From Phycisphaeraceae bacterium (GTDB lineage Bacteria; Planctomycetota; Phycisphaerae; Phycisphaerales; SM1A02): DNA of 60,076 bases. Below the pieces are notes generated by a model. It was given only the letters and a program-made list of their open reading frames with translations, had not been told where the DNA came from and searched no databases. The position numbers and the translations under genes were made by a program. The DNA is taken from the NCBI GenBank assembly GCA_019636755.1, contig JAHBWZ010000015.1, positions 1 to 60,076 of the forward strand, given 5' to 3'. How positions within the stretch are numbered: the stretch's first letter is position 1; each line of letters begins with the position of its first letter. Positions 43,327-52,133 of the stretch are shown here, one piece after another.

Positions 43327-45981
43327 ATGAGCGAACACGAGCCCACGGACACCCCGGATCTGCCCGACGAGCCCGAGACCCTCGCCGAGGACGAGGGCCT
43401 GCCGCGAGGCCAGGTCGTCGAGCGCGAACTCGACCGGGAGCTGCATGACAGCTACCTGACCTACGCGATGTCCACCATCATGGACCGCGCGCTGCCCGAT
43501 GCGCGGGACGGGCTCAAGCCTTCCCAGCGGCGGATCCTGGTCGCGATGAACGACCTCGCGCTGACGCCGGGGCGGAAGCACCGCAAGTGCGCGAAGATCT
43601 GCGGCGACACGTCGGGCAACTACCACCCCCACGGCGAGTCCGTGATCTACCCGACGCTCGTGAACCTGGGCCAGGACTGGAAGACCCGCGTCCCGCTGGT
43701 GGACAAGCAGGGCAACTTCGGATCCATCGACGGCGATCCGCCGGCCGCCATGCGCTACACCGAGGCGCGCATGACGCAGGCGGCGGTGGAGATGCTCGCC
43801 GACCTTCGGCTGGAGACCGTCGACTTCCGGCCCAACTACGACGACACCCGCCAGGAGCCGGCGGTCCTGCCCGCGCGATTCCCGAACCTGCTGATCAACG
43901 GGTCCAGCGGGATCGCCGTCGGCATGTCCTGCTCCATCCCGCCGCACAATCCCGGCGAGGTCTTCGACGCCATCATCGCCGTGCTCGACGATCCCGCGAT
44001 CGAACTGGCGCGGCTCATGGAGGTCGTCCAGGGCCCGGACTTCCCGACCGGCGGCGTCATCATGGGTCGGCGCGGCATCGCCGAGGCGTACGCCACCGGC
44101 CGCGGCCGCGTGCAGCTCCGGGGGCGGGTCCACACGGAAACCCTGAACGGGCGGGAAGTGCTCGTCATCGACGAGATTCCCTACCAGGTGGTGCAGAACG
44201 CGCTCATCGAGAAGATCGTGGAGGCGGCGAAGTCGGGACGCATCCCCGACATCTCCGACATCAAGAACTTCTCCGGGATGAAGCACCGGACCCGGATCGT
44301 CGTCTACCTGAAGAAGGGCGCGATGGCGGACGTGGTGGAGCGGCAGCTCTACGAGTTCACCCAGCTCCAGTCGACCGTCTCCATCATCAACACCGCCCTT
44401 CACCAGCGGCGTCCGCGGACCATGGGGCTGCGCCAGCTGATCGACTGCTGGATCGAGCACCGCCGCGAGGTCATCCGCCGCCGGACGGAGCACCTGCTGC
44501 GCGAGGCGAAGAAGCAGGCCCACCGCCTGGAGGGACTGGTCTTCGCCGTCTTCGACATCGATGAGATCATCGCGCTCATCAAGTCCTCCGAGGACCGGGA
44601 GGATGCGCTCGCGAAACTGATGGCCCGGCACTACCGGATCCCGCCGTCCCATCCGCAGGCGCCGCTCGTGCCCGCCTCGCTGCGCGAGCGCGCGGCGCGC
44701 GGCGACGGTGCCGAGATCACCCGTGTCCAGGCGGAAGCGATCCTGGCCCTGCGGCTCCAGCAGCTCATCGGCCTGGAGATCGAGAAGCTGGTCAGCGAGT
44801 TCTCGAAACTCCTGCACGACATCGCCGGGTACGAGAGCATCCTCGCGGACGACGCGCGCGTCCGGGCGATCATCCGCGAGGACTGCGTCGAACTGCGCGC
44901 CCGGTTCAGCACCCCGCGACGGACCACGATCGAGGAGGCCGAGAGCGAGGAGTACGACATCGGCGACCTCGTGCCCGAGCACGAAGTGGTCGTCACGATC
45001 TCGCACGAGGGCTACGTCAAGCGGCTCCCCGTCACCACCTACCGGGAACAGCGCCGGGGCGGGCGCGGGATCAAGGGCACGGAGTCACGCGAAGGAGACT
45101 TCGTGGAGCATCTCTTCGTGTCATCCACCCACGATGACCTGCTCTGCTTCACGAACACCGGCCGCGTCTTCCAGAAGAAGGTCTACCAGATCCCGGAGAT
45201 GTCGCGGACGTCGCGCGGCCGCGCCATCGTGAACCTGGTCGACCTGCGCGAAGGCGAGCGCGTGGTCGCGTTCCTGAACATCCCGGGCGGCATGGACAGT
45301 GACGACTACCTCTTCTTCGGCACCTCCCGCGGACGCGTGAAGCGGACCGCGCTCCGCGAGTACCGCAACATCAACCGCGCCGGGATCATCGCGATCAACC
45401 TGAACGAGGGCGATGATCTCATCGACGTCGTCCGGACCGGCGGACACGATCACGTGCTGCTCGCCACGCGGGCCGGCATGGCGATCCGCTTCGACGAGAA
45501 TGACGCCCGGCCGATGGGGCGGTCGGCGGCCGGCGTCACCGGCATCGACCTCGCGGACGATGACCTGGTGGTCGGCATCGTCCGCGCGGAGGAGAACGCC
45601 GACCTCCTGACCATCTGCGAGCGCGGCTACGGCAAGCGCACGCCGCTGGAGGAGTATCTGGTCCAGTCCGAGGACGGGTCGACGCGCACGCAGCGGCGCG
45701 GCGGCAAGGGCCGGCTGGACATCCGGACGACCGACCGCAACGGGCCGGTTGCCTGCGTGCGATGCGTGACGGATGAGGACAGCCTGGTCCTCATCAGCGA
45801 GGGCGGCATGATCGTCCGCGTGGCGTCCCGCGACATCTCGCGCATCGGCCGGAACACGCAGGGTGTGCGCATCGTGAACCTGAAGTCCGGCGATCGCCTC
45901 ATCGCCGCCGCGCGCGTCGTGGACTCCGGCACGGAGGACGCGGAGGCCGCCGGCGCGGAGCCGGGAGTCGTCGGCGGCTGA
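43327..45981 (+). CDS. gyrA: DNA gyrase subunit A
   Basis: 884 residues. The breakage-reunion domain has the catalytic tyrosine in AAMRYTEARM (Y144) and the conserved LPDARDGLKPSQRRIL and HPHGESVIYP segments. The C-terminal beta-pinwheel starts with the GyrA box QRRGGRG (575-581), which separates it from ParC. A second box-like QRRGGKG occurs at 789-795. It introduces negative supercoils together with GyrB, which is not in the window. The ATG is chosen because homology begins soon after it; the first 35 residues are an acidic extension. Confidence 0.95.
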   Translation: MSEHEPTDTPDLPDEPETLAEDEGLPRGQVVERELDRELHDSYLTYAMSTIMDRALPDARDGLKPSQRRILVAMNDLALTPGRKHRKCAKICGDTSGNYHPHGESVIYPTLVNLGQDWKTRVPLVDKQGNFGSIDGDPPAAMRYTEARMTQAAVEMLADLRLETVDFRPNYDDTRQEPAVLPARFPNLLINGSSGIAVGMSCSIPPHNPGEVFDAIIAVLDDPAIELARLMEVVQGPDFPTGGVIMGRRGIAEAYATGRGRVQLRGRVHTETLNGREVLVIDEIPYQVVQNALIEKIVEAAKSGRIPDISDIKNFSGMKHRTRIVVYLKKGAMADVVERQLYEFTQLQSTVSIINTALHQRRPRTMGLRQLIDCWIEHRREVIRRRTEHLLREAKKQAHRLEGLVFAVFDIDEIIALIKSSEDREDALAKLMARHYRIPPSHPQAPLVPASLRERAARGDGAEITRVQAEAILALRLQQLIGLEIEKLVSEFSKLLHDIAGYESILADDARVRAIIREDCVELRARFSTPRRTTIEEAESEEYDIGDLVPEHEVVVTISHEGYVKRLPVTTYREQRRGGRGIKGTESREGDFVEHLFVSSTHDDLLCFTNTGRVFQKKVYQIPEMSRTSRGRAIVNLVDLREGERVVAFLNIPGGMDSDDYLFFGTSRGRVKRTALREYRNINRAGIIAINLNEGDDLIDVVRTGGHDHVLLATRAGMAIRFDENDARPMGRSAAGVTGIDLADDDLVVGIVRAEENADLLTICERGYGKRTPLEEYLVQSEDGSTRTQRRGGKGRLDIRTTDRNGPVACVRCVTDEDSLVLISEGGMIVRVASRDISRIGRNTQGVRIVNLKSGDRLIAAARVVDSGTEDAEAAGAEPGVVGG

Positions 45982-46077
45982 CCGGCCGTCACGCGTCGAG
46001 CCGCATCCGTGGTCCACTGTGCATGCCATCCGCCCGTGCTTCCGGCACGCAGGCCCGCGGGTCGCCACGCAGCCCTC

Positions 46078-46086
46078 TGGTATACT
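46078..46086 (+). promoter_or_regulatory. extended -10 promoter TGGTATACT of the STAS gene
   Basis: CCTCTGGTATACT lies 28 nt before the ATG at 46115, with CGGAG between. A near-consensus -10 box with TG extension. Confidence 0.6.
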
Positions 46087-46114
46087 CGCGCCACGAACGG
46101 ACGGAGCCTCATGC

Positions 46115-46453
46115 ATGGCGATCAGCGACTGGTCTGAATCGATTCTGCTGGCCGACCTCCAGGATGAGCCCTCGTTCTCCGAGGACCTGGAGACGCTCAT
46201 CGCGCGCCTGGAGGCCATGGAGCCGCCGCTCCCCGACGTCGTCCTGAACATGGCGGCCGTGCATGCGATCAACTCGTCGAACATCGCGCAGATGCTCACG
46301 CTCCGCAAGCGCCTGCTGGCCGACGACGCGCGGCTCAAGGTCTGCTCCGTGGGCGACACCGTGTGGTCGGTCTTCCTGGTCACCGGACTGGACAAGGTGT
46401 TCGACTTCAACGACGACGTGCTGACCAGCCTGGCATCGCTGCAGGTGGAGTAG
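46115..46453 (+). CDS. STAS-domain anti-sigma factor antagonist-like protein
   Basis: 112 residues. The STAS fold is indicated by VVLNMAAVHAINSSNIAQML followed by RKRLLADDARLKVCSVGDTV. The serine pair after Asn (INSSN) matches the site phosphorylated in SpoIIAA-type antagonists. Such proteins release sigma factors or act as switches on binding partner kinases. No anti-sigma kinase is adjacent; it has its own promoter and is followed by repeat copy C. Confidence 0.85.
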   Translation: MAISDWSESILLADLQDEPSFSEDLETLIARLEAMEPPLPDVVLNMAAVHAINSSNIAQMLTLRKRLLADDARLKVCSVGDTVWSVFLVTGLDKVFDFNDDVLTSLASLQVE

Positions 46454-46552
46454 CACGCCCGCGCGTCGCGCGCGCGAGTGGACGAGCCAGCGACCTCGAC
46501 GACGCGCACCGGCCCTCCGCCGTGCACGCCATCGTCTTCTGCACGCGCAGGC

Positions 46553-46776
46553 GCAGGGGGGCTGAAACGCCCCCCTGCAACCCCCCTCGCGGATGGATGA
46601 TCCCGGAGGCGCCTTGACTCGCACCAGGGCGATCACGGACGCGCCGTCGGTGACAGACGTTCTCAGCGCGCGATCCCGGACCCGATGCGCGAAGGCACCA
46701 CCACTCGCGCGCCGGCTGACCCCCCACAACCCTCCTGCGCGCAAGGGGGTTGCAGGGGGGGCCTCAGCCCCCCCTG
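46553..46776 (-). repeat. palindrome-ended repeat, copy C (MITE-like)
   Basis: Third copy, inverted relative to A and B. The outer hairpins (GCAGGGGGGC / GCCCCCCTGC and CAGGGGGGGC / GCCCCCCCTG) and the interior match. The flank at 46485-46550 is a close reverse-complement match to the DNA right of copy A. It fills most of the 427-bp gap between the STAS gene and exbD, where no gene is seen. Confidence 0.82.
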
Positions 46777-46880
46777 CGCTCGCGCACCCCGACGGAACGC
46801 GGAGTGATCAAGGCGACAGGAAGTCACCCGCGATCCTGGACAGACACTGCAGCCGACATCGAATCGCGAACCTTCAGCCA

Positions 46881-47297
46881 TCACTCCGCCGGTCGTCCCA
46901 CCAGCCTGAGATCCAGCCCGCTTCCCGCCAGCCGGTCGTAGAGATCCAGGAACGCCGGCAGCCGGTCGCGGTCGCCCTCCGTCGCCGCGGCCAGGTAGAT
47001 GACGAGCGACGGGTCTGCTGCCCGCGCCGCCTCCAGGCGCGGGCGAATCTCCTCGATCGCAACCGGCTCACGATCGATGAACCACTGCCCCTGCCCGTCC
47101 AGGCTGATGGAGAGCAGTTTCGGGGTCGCGGTCGCCGCGTCGCCGGAGACGAATGCGGGCATCTCCATCGGCACGATCTCCGCGCGGATCATGAGGACCA
47201 GCGCGTAGATGAAGAACGTGAGCAGCAGGAAGATCACGTCGATCAGCGGCATGATCTCGATGCGCAGTTCGTGCTCTGTCGGCCTGAGTCGGAGCAT
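46881..47297 (-). CDS. exbD: ExbD/TolR family biopolymer transport protein
   Basis: 138 residues. One membrane segment near the N-terminus carries the proton-conducting aspartate (MPLIDVIFLLLTFFIYALVL, Asp20); the rest is a periplasmic domain with a VIYLAAATEGDRDR strand-helix. ExbD works with ExbB to energise outer-membrane transport or Tol-Pal, but no exbB/tolQ is nearby. It starts 6 nt after the aminotransferase gene and is probably co-transcribed. Confidence 0.85.
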   Translation of the reverse strand: MLRLRPTEHELRIEIMPLIDVIFLLLTFFIYALVLMIRAEIVPMEMPAFVSGDAATATPKLLSISLDGQGQWFIDREPVAIEEIRPRLEAARAADPSLVIYLAAATEGDRDRLPAFLDLYDRLAGSGLDLRLVGRPAE

Positions 47298-47303
47298 CAG
47301 GGA

Positions 47304-48530
47304 TCAGCGCAGCGTCTTCATCCAGGCGGCCAGCCGCCTGCACCCCTCATCGATCGTCTCTTCGCCGCACGCGAACCCGAGTCGCACGCAGGTCTCGCCG
47401 CCGGGGCCGAACTCCTCGCCGGGGACGACCGCCACCCGCGCTTCCTCCAGCAGCGCCTCGGAGAAGGAGAGCGAGGAGTCGATCGTGCGACCCTCCGCGG
47501 TCGTCCGTCCGAACGTGCAGGAGATGTCCGGGAAGACATAGAACGCGCCCATCGGTCGCGGGCAGCGGATCCCCGGGATCGAAGCGATCGCCGCGTGCAT
47601 GCGCCCGGCGCGCTGCGCGAAGACGCGCCGCATGCGCTCGACCTCGGCCGCCCCGTGCGTCATCGCTTCGACCACCGCCGGATACAGGAAACTGGTCGCG
47701 TGACTGGTCATCTGCCCCTGGAGGTTCGCCGCCGCCTTCGCCACGGCGCCGTCGTCGCCCGGGGCGCAGAGGTAGCCCAGTCGCCATCCCGTCATCGCGT
47801 ACGCCTTGCTCAGGCCGTTGACGGTGATGGTGCGCGCCGCGACCTGCGCGATCGACCCGATCGACCGGTGCGCGACGCCGCCGAAGATGAGCTTCTCGTA
47901 GATCTCGTCGGAGAGGATGAGCACGTGCGAATGCGCGGCAAGCACCTCCGCGAATGCCGCGATCTCCTCCGGGGTGTACATCGTGCCGCACGGGTTCGAC
48001 GGACTGTTCAGGATGACCAGCCTGGTCCGCGGCGTGATCGCGGCATCCAGTTCCTCCGGCGTGATGCGGAAGTCGCGCGCCGCCGTGCTCGGCACCGGGA
48101 TCACCGTGCCGCCGCAGAGTCCGGCGATCGGCGCGTAACTCACCCACGCCGGCGTCGGGAGCACGACCTCGTGGCCCTCTCCCTCATCCAGCAGCGCCTG
48201 CATGACCAGGTGCACCGCGCTCTTGCCGCCGACGGTGATGACGACGTGCTCAGCGCGGCAGTCGATCCCGTTCTCATTGCGCAGCTTGCGGGCGATCGCC
48301 TCCCGCGCCTCCGGCGTGCCCGGCACCGGCTGGTACTTGGTCATTCCGCGCTGGAGCGCGGCGATCGCCGCCTGCTTGACGGGCTCCGGCGTATCGAAAT
48401 CCGGCTCACCGGCGCCGAAGCCGACGACATCGACGCCCGCCTTCCGCAGCGCCGCAACACGGGCGCCGACGGCAAGCGTGGCGGAGGGCTTGAGCCGCGT
48501 GACACGATGGGAGAGACGGATGCCGGGCAT
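47304..48530 (-). CDS. class I PLP-dependent aminotransferase (aspartate type)
   Basis: 408 residues from the ATG at 48530. Conserved features: SATLAVGARVAALRKAGVDV at the start, the substrate/PLP segment ITVGGKSAVHLVMQAL, NSPSNPCGTMY (Asn), DEIYEKLIFGG (Asp/Tyr) and the Schiff-base lysine in VNGLSKAYAMTGWRLGYL (K242). The C-terminal arginine region is VRLGFACGEETI. This fits the Thermus-like aspartate aminotransferase subgroup. An upstream in-frame ATG at 48644, preceded 7 nt away by TATCCT, would add 38 low-complexity residues; family length favours 48530. Confidence 0.9.
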   Translation of the reverse strand: MPGIRLSHRVTRLKPSATLAVGARVAALRKAGVDVVGFGAGEPDFDTPEPVKQAAIAALQRGMTKYQPVPGTPEAREAIARKLRNENGIDCRAEHVVITVGGKSAVHLVMQALLDEGEGHEVVLPTPAWVSYAPIAGLCGGTVIPVPSTAARDFRITPEELDAAITPRTRLVILNSPSNPCGTMYTPEEIAAFAEVLAAHSHVLILSDEIYEKLIFGGVAHRSIGSIAQVAARTITVNGLSKAYAMTGWRLGYLCAPGDDGAVAKAAANLQGQMTSHATSFLYPAVVEAMTHGAAEVERMRRVFAQRAGRMHAAIASIPGIRCPRPMGAFYVFPDISCTFGRTTAEGRTIDSSLSFSEALLEEARVAVVPGEEFGPGGETCVRLGFACGEETIDEGCRRLAAWMKTLR

Positions 48531-48794
48531 GTCTGTCACTGCAGCAGCACCGGTCGAACCGGCCCCCGATGGTGCGCGCTCGCCGCTGCAGGAGGCAGGA
48601 GACGATGATTGCGGCATCCGTGACGGGCCGGCGGGCAGGCTCATGGCAGAGAGGATACCGCGCTCAGAGCCGGGATCGCGTCGCCCGACGGGCCGTCGAC
48701 CTCGCGCCGGCACGCCATCGGGCTGGACTGCCGGCGAGTGGGCGCCGTCGTCGGATGCCGGCCGGAGACACGTACACGCGAACGACCCGGCGGC

Positions 48795-49451
48795 TCAGAT
48801 GTCCGGGCCTCCCGGTTCCGCAGCGGGCCGCTCGCGGCGCCTGGCGGCGACCCAGTCGCGGACGATCTGTCGGTGGGCCGCGACCAGCGCGTCGTGTCCC
48901 AGGGCGGCGGCGTCCCGAAGATACTCGGCGAGCACGCCACGCGGATCCGCCCCCGCGTGGTGGAGTGCCACGAGTGTGCGAACGTAGTCGCGCGGCTCAC
49001 CGGTGTGTTCCTCATCGAATCCGGGTGTGCCTGCTCTCCCGCTCGCGACAAAGAACATGCCGTCGATCGGACGGAGCGTGAGGTTTCGATGATTCGGATC
49101 CGCCCCGAGTTCGAGGAGCATGCGGGTCGTGCCCGCCCGTCCGTACATGGCGGCGGAGATCAGTGCCGATCCCAGGGCGGCGCGCTCGTGACATCCGTTC
49201 TCGATCCAGAATCGCACGCTCTCCGACTGACCCCATGCCGCCGCCACCTTCATGTACTGGATGCGCTCCTTCAGCGGAAGTTCGGGGTGACTCTCCAGAT
49301 ACAGTCTCGCCGTCTCCGTCCGGCCGAGTGCCGATGCCAGTCGCATCGGCGGCGGTGTCGCCGGGCCGCACGCCGGCAGCAGGGCCGCGGCGATCACGAG
49401 CACGACGAGCCACACGCGATCAATCATGAAGCGGTTCGACCGGATGCTCAT
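48795..49451 (-). CDS. ankyrin-repeat lipoprotein
   Basis: 218 residues. A signal peptide ends in the lipobox LLPAC (Cys near residue 28). Several ankyrin-like repeats follow (ALGRTETARLYLESHPELP, AAWGQSESVRFWIENG, AAMYGRAGTTRMLLELGADP), then a less regular repeat and a basic tail. Ankyrin lipoproteins act in protein contacts in the periplasm. The ATG overlaps the stop of the preceding lipoprotein gene (ATGA). An ATG 8 codons later is an alternative. Confidence 0.78.
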   Translation of the reverse strand: MSIRSNRFMIDRVWLVVLVIAAALLPACGPATPPPMRLASALGRTETARLYLESHPELPLKERIQYMKVAAAWGQSESVRFWIENGCHERAALGSALISAAMYGRAGTTRMLLELGADPNHRNLTLRPIDGMFFVASGRAGTPGFDEEHTGEPRDYVRTLVALHHAGADPRGVLAEYLRDAAALGHDALVAAHRQIVRDWVAARRRERPAAEPGGPDI

Positions 49452-49846
49452 GGCATGTCCCCCACGAGCCCCAGGCCCTCTGCCCGGACAGCCTCGGAAC
49501 AGGTGTCGATGCGTCGTTCGAGACCGGAAAGCAGGAGATCGAGCTGGCGATCACTCTCGAGGTCGGGTCGGATCTGGAGGAGAACGGACAGCGCCCACAT
49601 CGCCGTCATGGAATCGCCGCGCTGCGCGGCAAGGAGCGCCTTCCGCCACCAGATGCCCGCGTCAGCCCTCGTGACATCGAGGGCCGCATCGATGGACCGC
49701 TCGGCCGCGGCCGGATCCGAGGTCCATGCGCGGTCCGCAGCCTCTTTCAGGAATTCACGACGTCGCGAGGGTGAATCCGTTGCGCAGCCGAGCAGCGCCA
49801 CGGACATGACGACCGCCGCAACGGCAGTCCAGGAAGGTTGAGGCAT
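49448..49846 (-). CDS. small lipoprotein of unknown function
   Basis: 132 residues. The signal peptide ends in VALLGC (Cys21). The mature part is helical and may hold one or two TPR-like helix pairs (AAERSIDAALDVTRADAGIW, KALLAAQRGDSMTAMWAL). It sits between two exported proteins, starting 4 nt after the 368-residue gene and overlapping the ankyrin gene by 4 nt. Confidence 0.75.
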   Translation of the reverse strand: MPQPSWTAVAAVVMSVALLGCATDSPSRRREFLKEAADRAWTSDPAAAERSIDAALDVTRADAGIWWRKALLAAQRGDSMTAMWALSVLLQIRPDLESDRQLDLLLSGLERRIDTCSEAVRAEGLGLVGDMP

Positions 49847-49850
49847 GGTT

Positions 49851-50957
49851 TCACCTGTCGAACCGTCCGGGGTCCAATCCATGGGTCGACCCCGGGTCAC
49901 TCGTCTGGAAGTGGCGATTGATCCGCTGCAGCACGCTGCTGTCCTGAGCCCCCTGTCCCCCGCGCTTCGCCGCGGCGGGCGGGTCCGCTGTCATGGCGTC
50001 CTCGACCTCGCGCCCGATCCGCCGGATGATCTCGAGAACCCTGTTGCGCAGACCGAGGAGTTTCTGCGTGTTCGAGATCGCGTTTACCCCGACCTGCGCC
50101 GAGTTGTCCGTGAGCAGTTCACGGATCGCACGCGCTGCCTCCTCCGCGGTCCCGGCGATGTCCGTCGACGCGCGGCTCTGCGCGCCCGACATGCCCGAGG
50201 CCGACCCCGGATCCGACCGTCCCCACTGCTCACCAGAACCGGATTCCGCGGCCCTGGACTGCATCCAGGCATCGAAGTCAGACAGGAACTCGGGCGTCGC
50301 TGGATGTGACAGGAATCCGGATTGCGCATCGCGTTTCGTGGCAGTCGCGATCGACGCCCTCAACTGCGCATTGAAGGCATCCAGGATCTCGTCCGCCCGC
50401 GCGATGGCCTCCGTGTTCTTTCGCGCCGTCCTCGCGTCCTCCTGCCTCCGCAGTTGTCGTGCGAGTTGATTGAGACTGCGATTGAGTTCCTCGATCATCT
50501 CGTGCCGCTCGCGGACGTCGGCCTTCCGATCCGGCGCCGGCGGTGGCGGCGGCGAAGGCGGCTCATGCGACCGCGCGATCGGTTGCCGACTCCGTGCCTC
50601 GTAGTGCTGTTGCTGCGCCCTCAGCCACCTGACTTTCTCCAGACGTCCTTCGGGGCAGCCCGGGGCGTGCGCTTCCGGCTTCCGTCCCGGATTCCAACCA
50701 TCAGTCATGAAGGCGCCACAGCATCCACAGCGCGCGACCATCCGCTCGTCCACCTGCCAGCGACACGGCTCGGTCGGTCCCGACGCTTCGATCGCATCCG
50801 CAGCAGACCTGAACCATGCCGCGATCTCCGCCGGTGTCCCATGAAAGAGACCTGGTGGCAGGGTGACGCCCGCCGGAGGATTCTGCCCGTCGGCCGCCTG
50901 CGCCGGACCGTGGCCGAGACCGCTGGAGAGCAGCAGAACCGCGGTGATCGCATGCAT
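49851..50957 (-). CDS. exported coiled-coil protein with an N-terminal cysteine cluster
   Basis: 368 residues. A signal peptide (MHAITAVLLLSSGLGHGPAQ, cleaved near AQAA) is followed by a region with cysteines at CRW...RCGCCGAF...GCPEG, possibly a metal site or disulfide knot. Then comes a long helical stretch with DVRERHEMIEELNRSLNQL, likely coiled coil, and a polar C-terminal half. No family is recognised. The open frame continues upstream through an acidic/serine repeat, but the signal peptide fixes the start at 50957. It is the first gene of a three-gene exported-protein operon. Confidence 0.7.
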   Translation of the reverse strand: MHAITAVLLLSSGLGHGPAQAADGQNPPAGVTLPPGLFHGTPAEIAAWFRSAADAIEASGPTEPCRWQVDERMVARCGCCGAFMTDGWNPGRKPEAHAPGCPEGRLEKVRWLRAQQQHYEARSRQPIARSHEPPSPPPPPAPDRKADVRERHEMIEELNRSLNQLARQLRRQEDARTARKNTEAIARADEILDAFNAQLRASIATATKRDAQSGFLSHPATPEFLSDFDAWMQSRAAESGSGEQWGRSDPGSASGMSGAQSRASTDIAGTAEEAARAIRELLTDNSAQVGVNAISNTQKLLGLRNRVLEIIRRIGREVEDAMTADPPAAAKRGGQGAQDSSVLQRINRHFQTSDPGSTHGLDPGRFDR

Positions 50958-51060
50958 GAGTCCGGACCAGGCGCGCGCCCGCCACCCATGAATCACGCCG
51001 CGCCCGCACACCCCCGCGCCCCCCCGGAGGGGCGCGGGGGCGGCGGTCCTGGTACGGGTG

Positions 51061-51114
51061 GAGGAGGAAGACGAGGACGAGGACGAGAACGAGGACGAGG
51101 ACGAGGATGAAGAG
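51061..51114. repeat. GAGGAC-type low-complexity array
   Basis: Purine-rich GAC/GAG units repeat for about 54 nt on the plus strand, reading as acidic residues in one direction and as serines in the other. It lies in the divergent gap between the exported coiled-coil gene and the ECF sigma gene. Confidence 0.75.
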
Positions 51115-51363
51115 CAGACCGTCGTGGTCCAGGGCGGCATGACGCGGACTCCGGGAGCGCGGCGCGACGGGTTCGCTCGCCGACCGCGCCGGACGACGCC
51201 GCGCCATCCGCCGGTCGGGCATTGCCACGTCCCCACGGTCCTGCGACAATCGCGCGCCTCGACTGCCACCTTTCCGGGTGGTTTCCGGCACGAGGCGCGT
51301 GACCTCTCCGCCCGCATCGCACCGGTGATGCCGACCGGCGCAGATCCCGATCGAGCCGCTTCC

Positions 51364-52023
51364 ATGCACGATCACGCCCACGCCTCCGGCCTCGAATGCG
51401 CCGGCGCTCCCGGCAGCGCCGACGAGCAGGCGCCGGGCGAGGTCACCCGGCTGCTGGCGGTGGTGGCCGACGGCGGCGCGGACGCCGAGTCGCGGCTTCT
51501 GGAGGTGGTGTACCTGGAACTCCAGCGGATCGCGACGTCGCACCTGCGGGGCGATCCCGCGCACTGGATCATCCGCACCACGTCGATGGTGCACGAGGCG
51601 TACATGCGGCTCCTGGGGTCCGCGGAGGTCGACTGGAAGAGCCGCGGCCACTTCTTCGGCGCCGCCGCGCGGGCGATGCGGCGGATCATGGTGGAGCGCA
51701 TCCGGCAGGCGCGGACGCTCAAGCGCGGCGGCGGTCACACCATGCAGCCGTTCGATGACCAGGCCCACCTGCCTGCGTCCGCGGCGGTGTCAGGCGGGCC
51801 GCGTCACGACGACGGTCGTGCGGTCGATGTCGAGGCTCTGGACGGTGCCCTGACCCGACTCCAGGCGCTCGACGCGCGGAAGGCCGAGGTCATCAGCCTC
51901 CACTACTTCACCGGGCTCGAGATGCAGATGGTCGCCCTTGCCATGGGCATCTCGGAGCGGACGGCGTACCGGGACCTGGATGCGGCGAAAGCATGGCTGG
52001 CGCGGGAACTGGATCTCGCATGA
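51364..52023 (+). CDS. ECF-type RNA polymerase sigma factor (TIGR02999-like)
   Basis: 219 residues. The region 2 pattern WIIRTTSMVHEAYMRLLG, then HFFGAAARAMRRIMVERIRQ and KRGGG are typical of the TIGR02999 planctomycete/acidobacterial ECF group. Region 4 (VISLHYFTGLEMQMVALAMG, then ISERTAYRDLDAAKAWL) is complete. It directs transcription of a regulon that is not visible here. The start at 51364 is chosen by family length; an earlier start is open. The kinase follows 110 nt downstream, a common pair in this phylum. Confidence 0.9.
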   Translation: MHDHAHASGLECAGAPGSADEQAPGEVTRLLAVVADGGADAESRLLEVVYLELQRIATSHLRGDPAHWIIRTTSMVHEAYMRLLGSAEVDWKSRGHFFGAAARAMRRIMVERIRQARTLKRGGGHTMQPFDDQAHLPASAAVSGGPRHDDGRAVDVEALDGALTRLQALDARKAEVISLHYFTGLEMQMVALAMGISERTAYRDLDAAKAWLARELDLA

Positions 52024-52133
52024 AGCAGAGGTGAGCGGCGTCCGGGCGGGGCCGCCCCCACCCACCCACGGTCACGCGATCGGGTCTTCCATCCCCCCTG
52101 CCATGCCATGAACGAGAGTCCCGGGAGTCCACG

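Noticed and set aside
51058-51363. An N-terminal acidic extension of the ECF sigma factor
   Set aside because: It is encoded by the GAGGAC array and following low-complexity sequence; sigma factors of this group start close to 51364.
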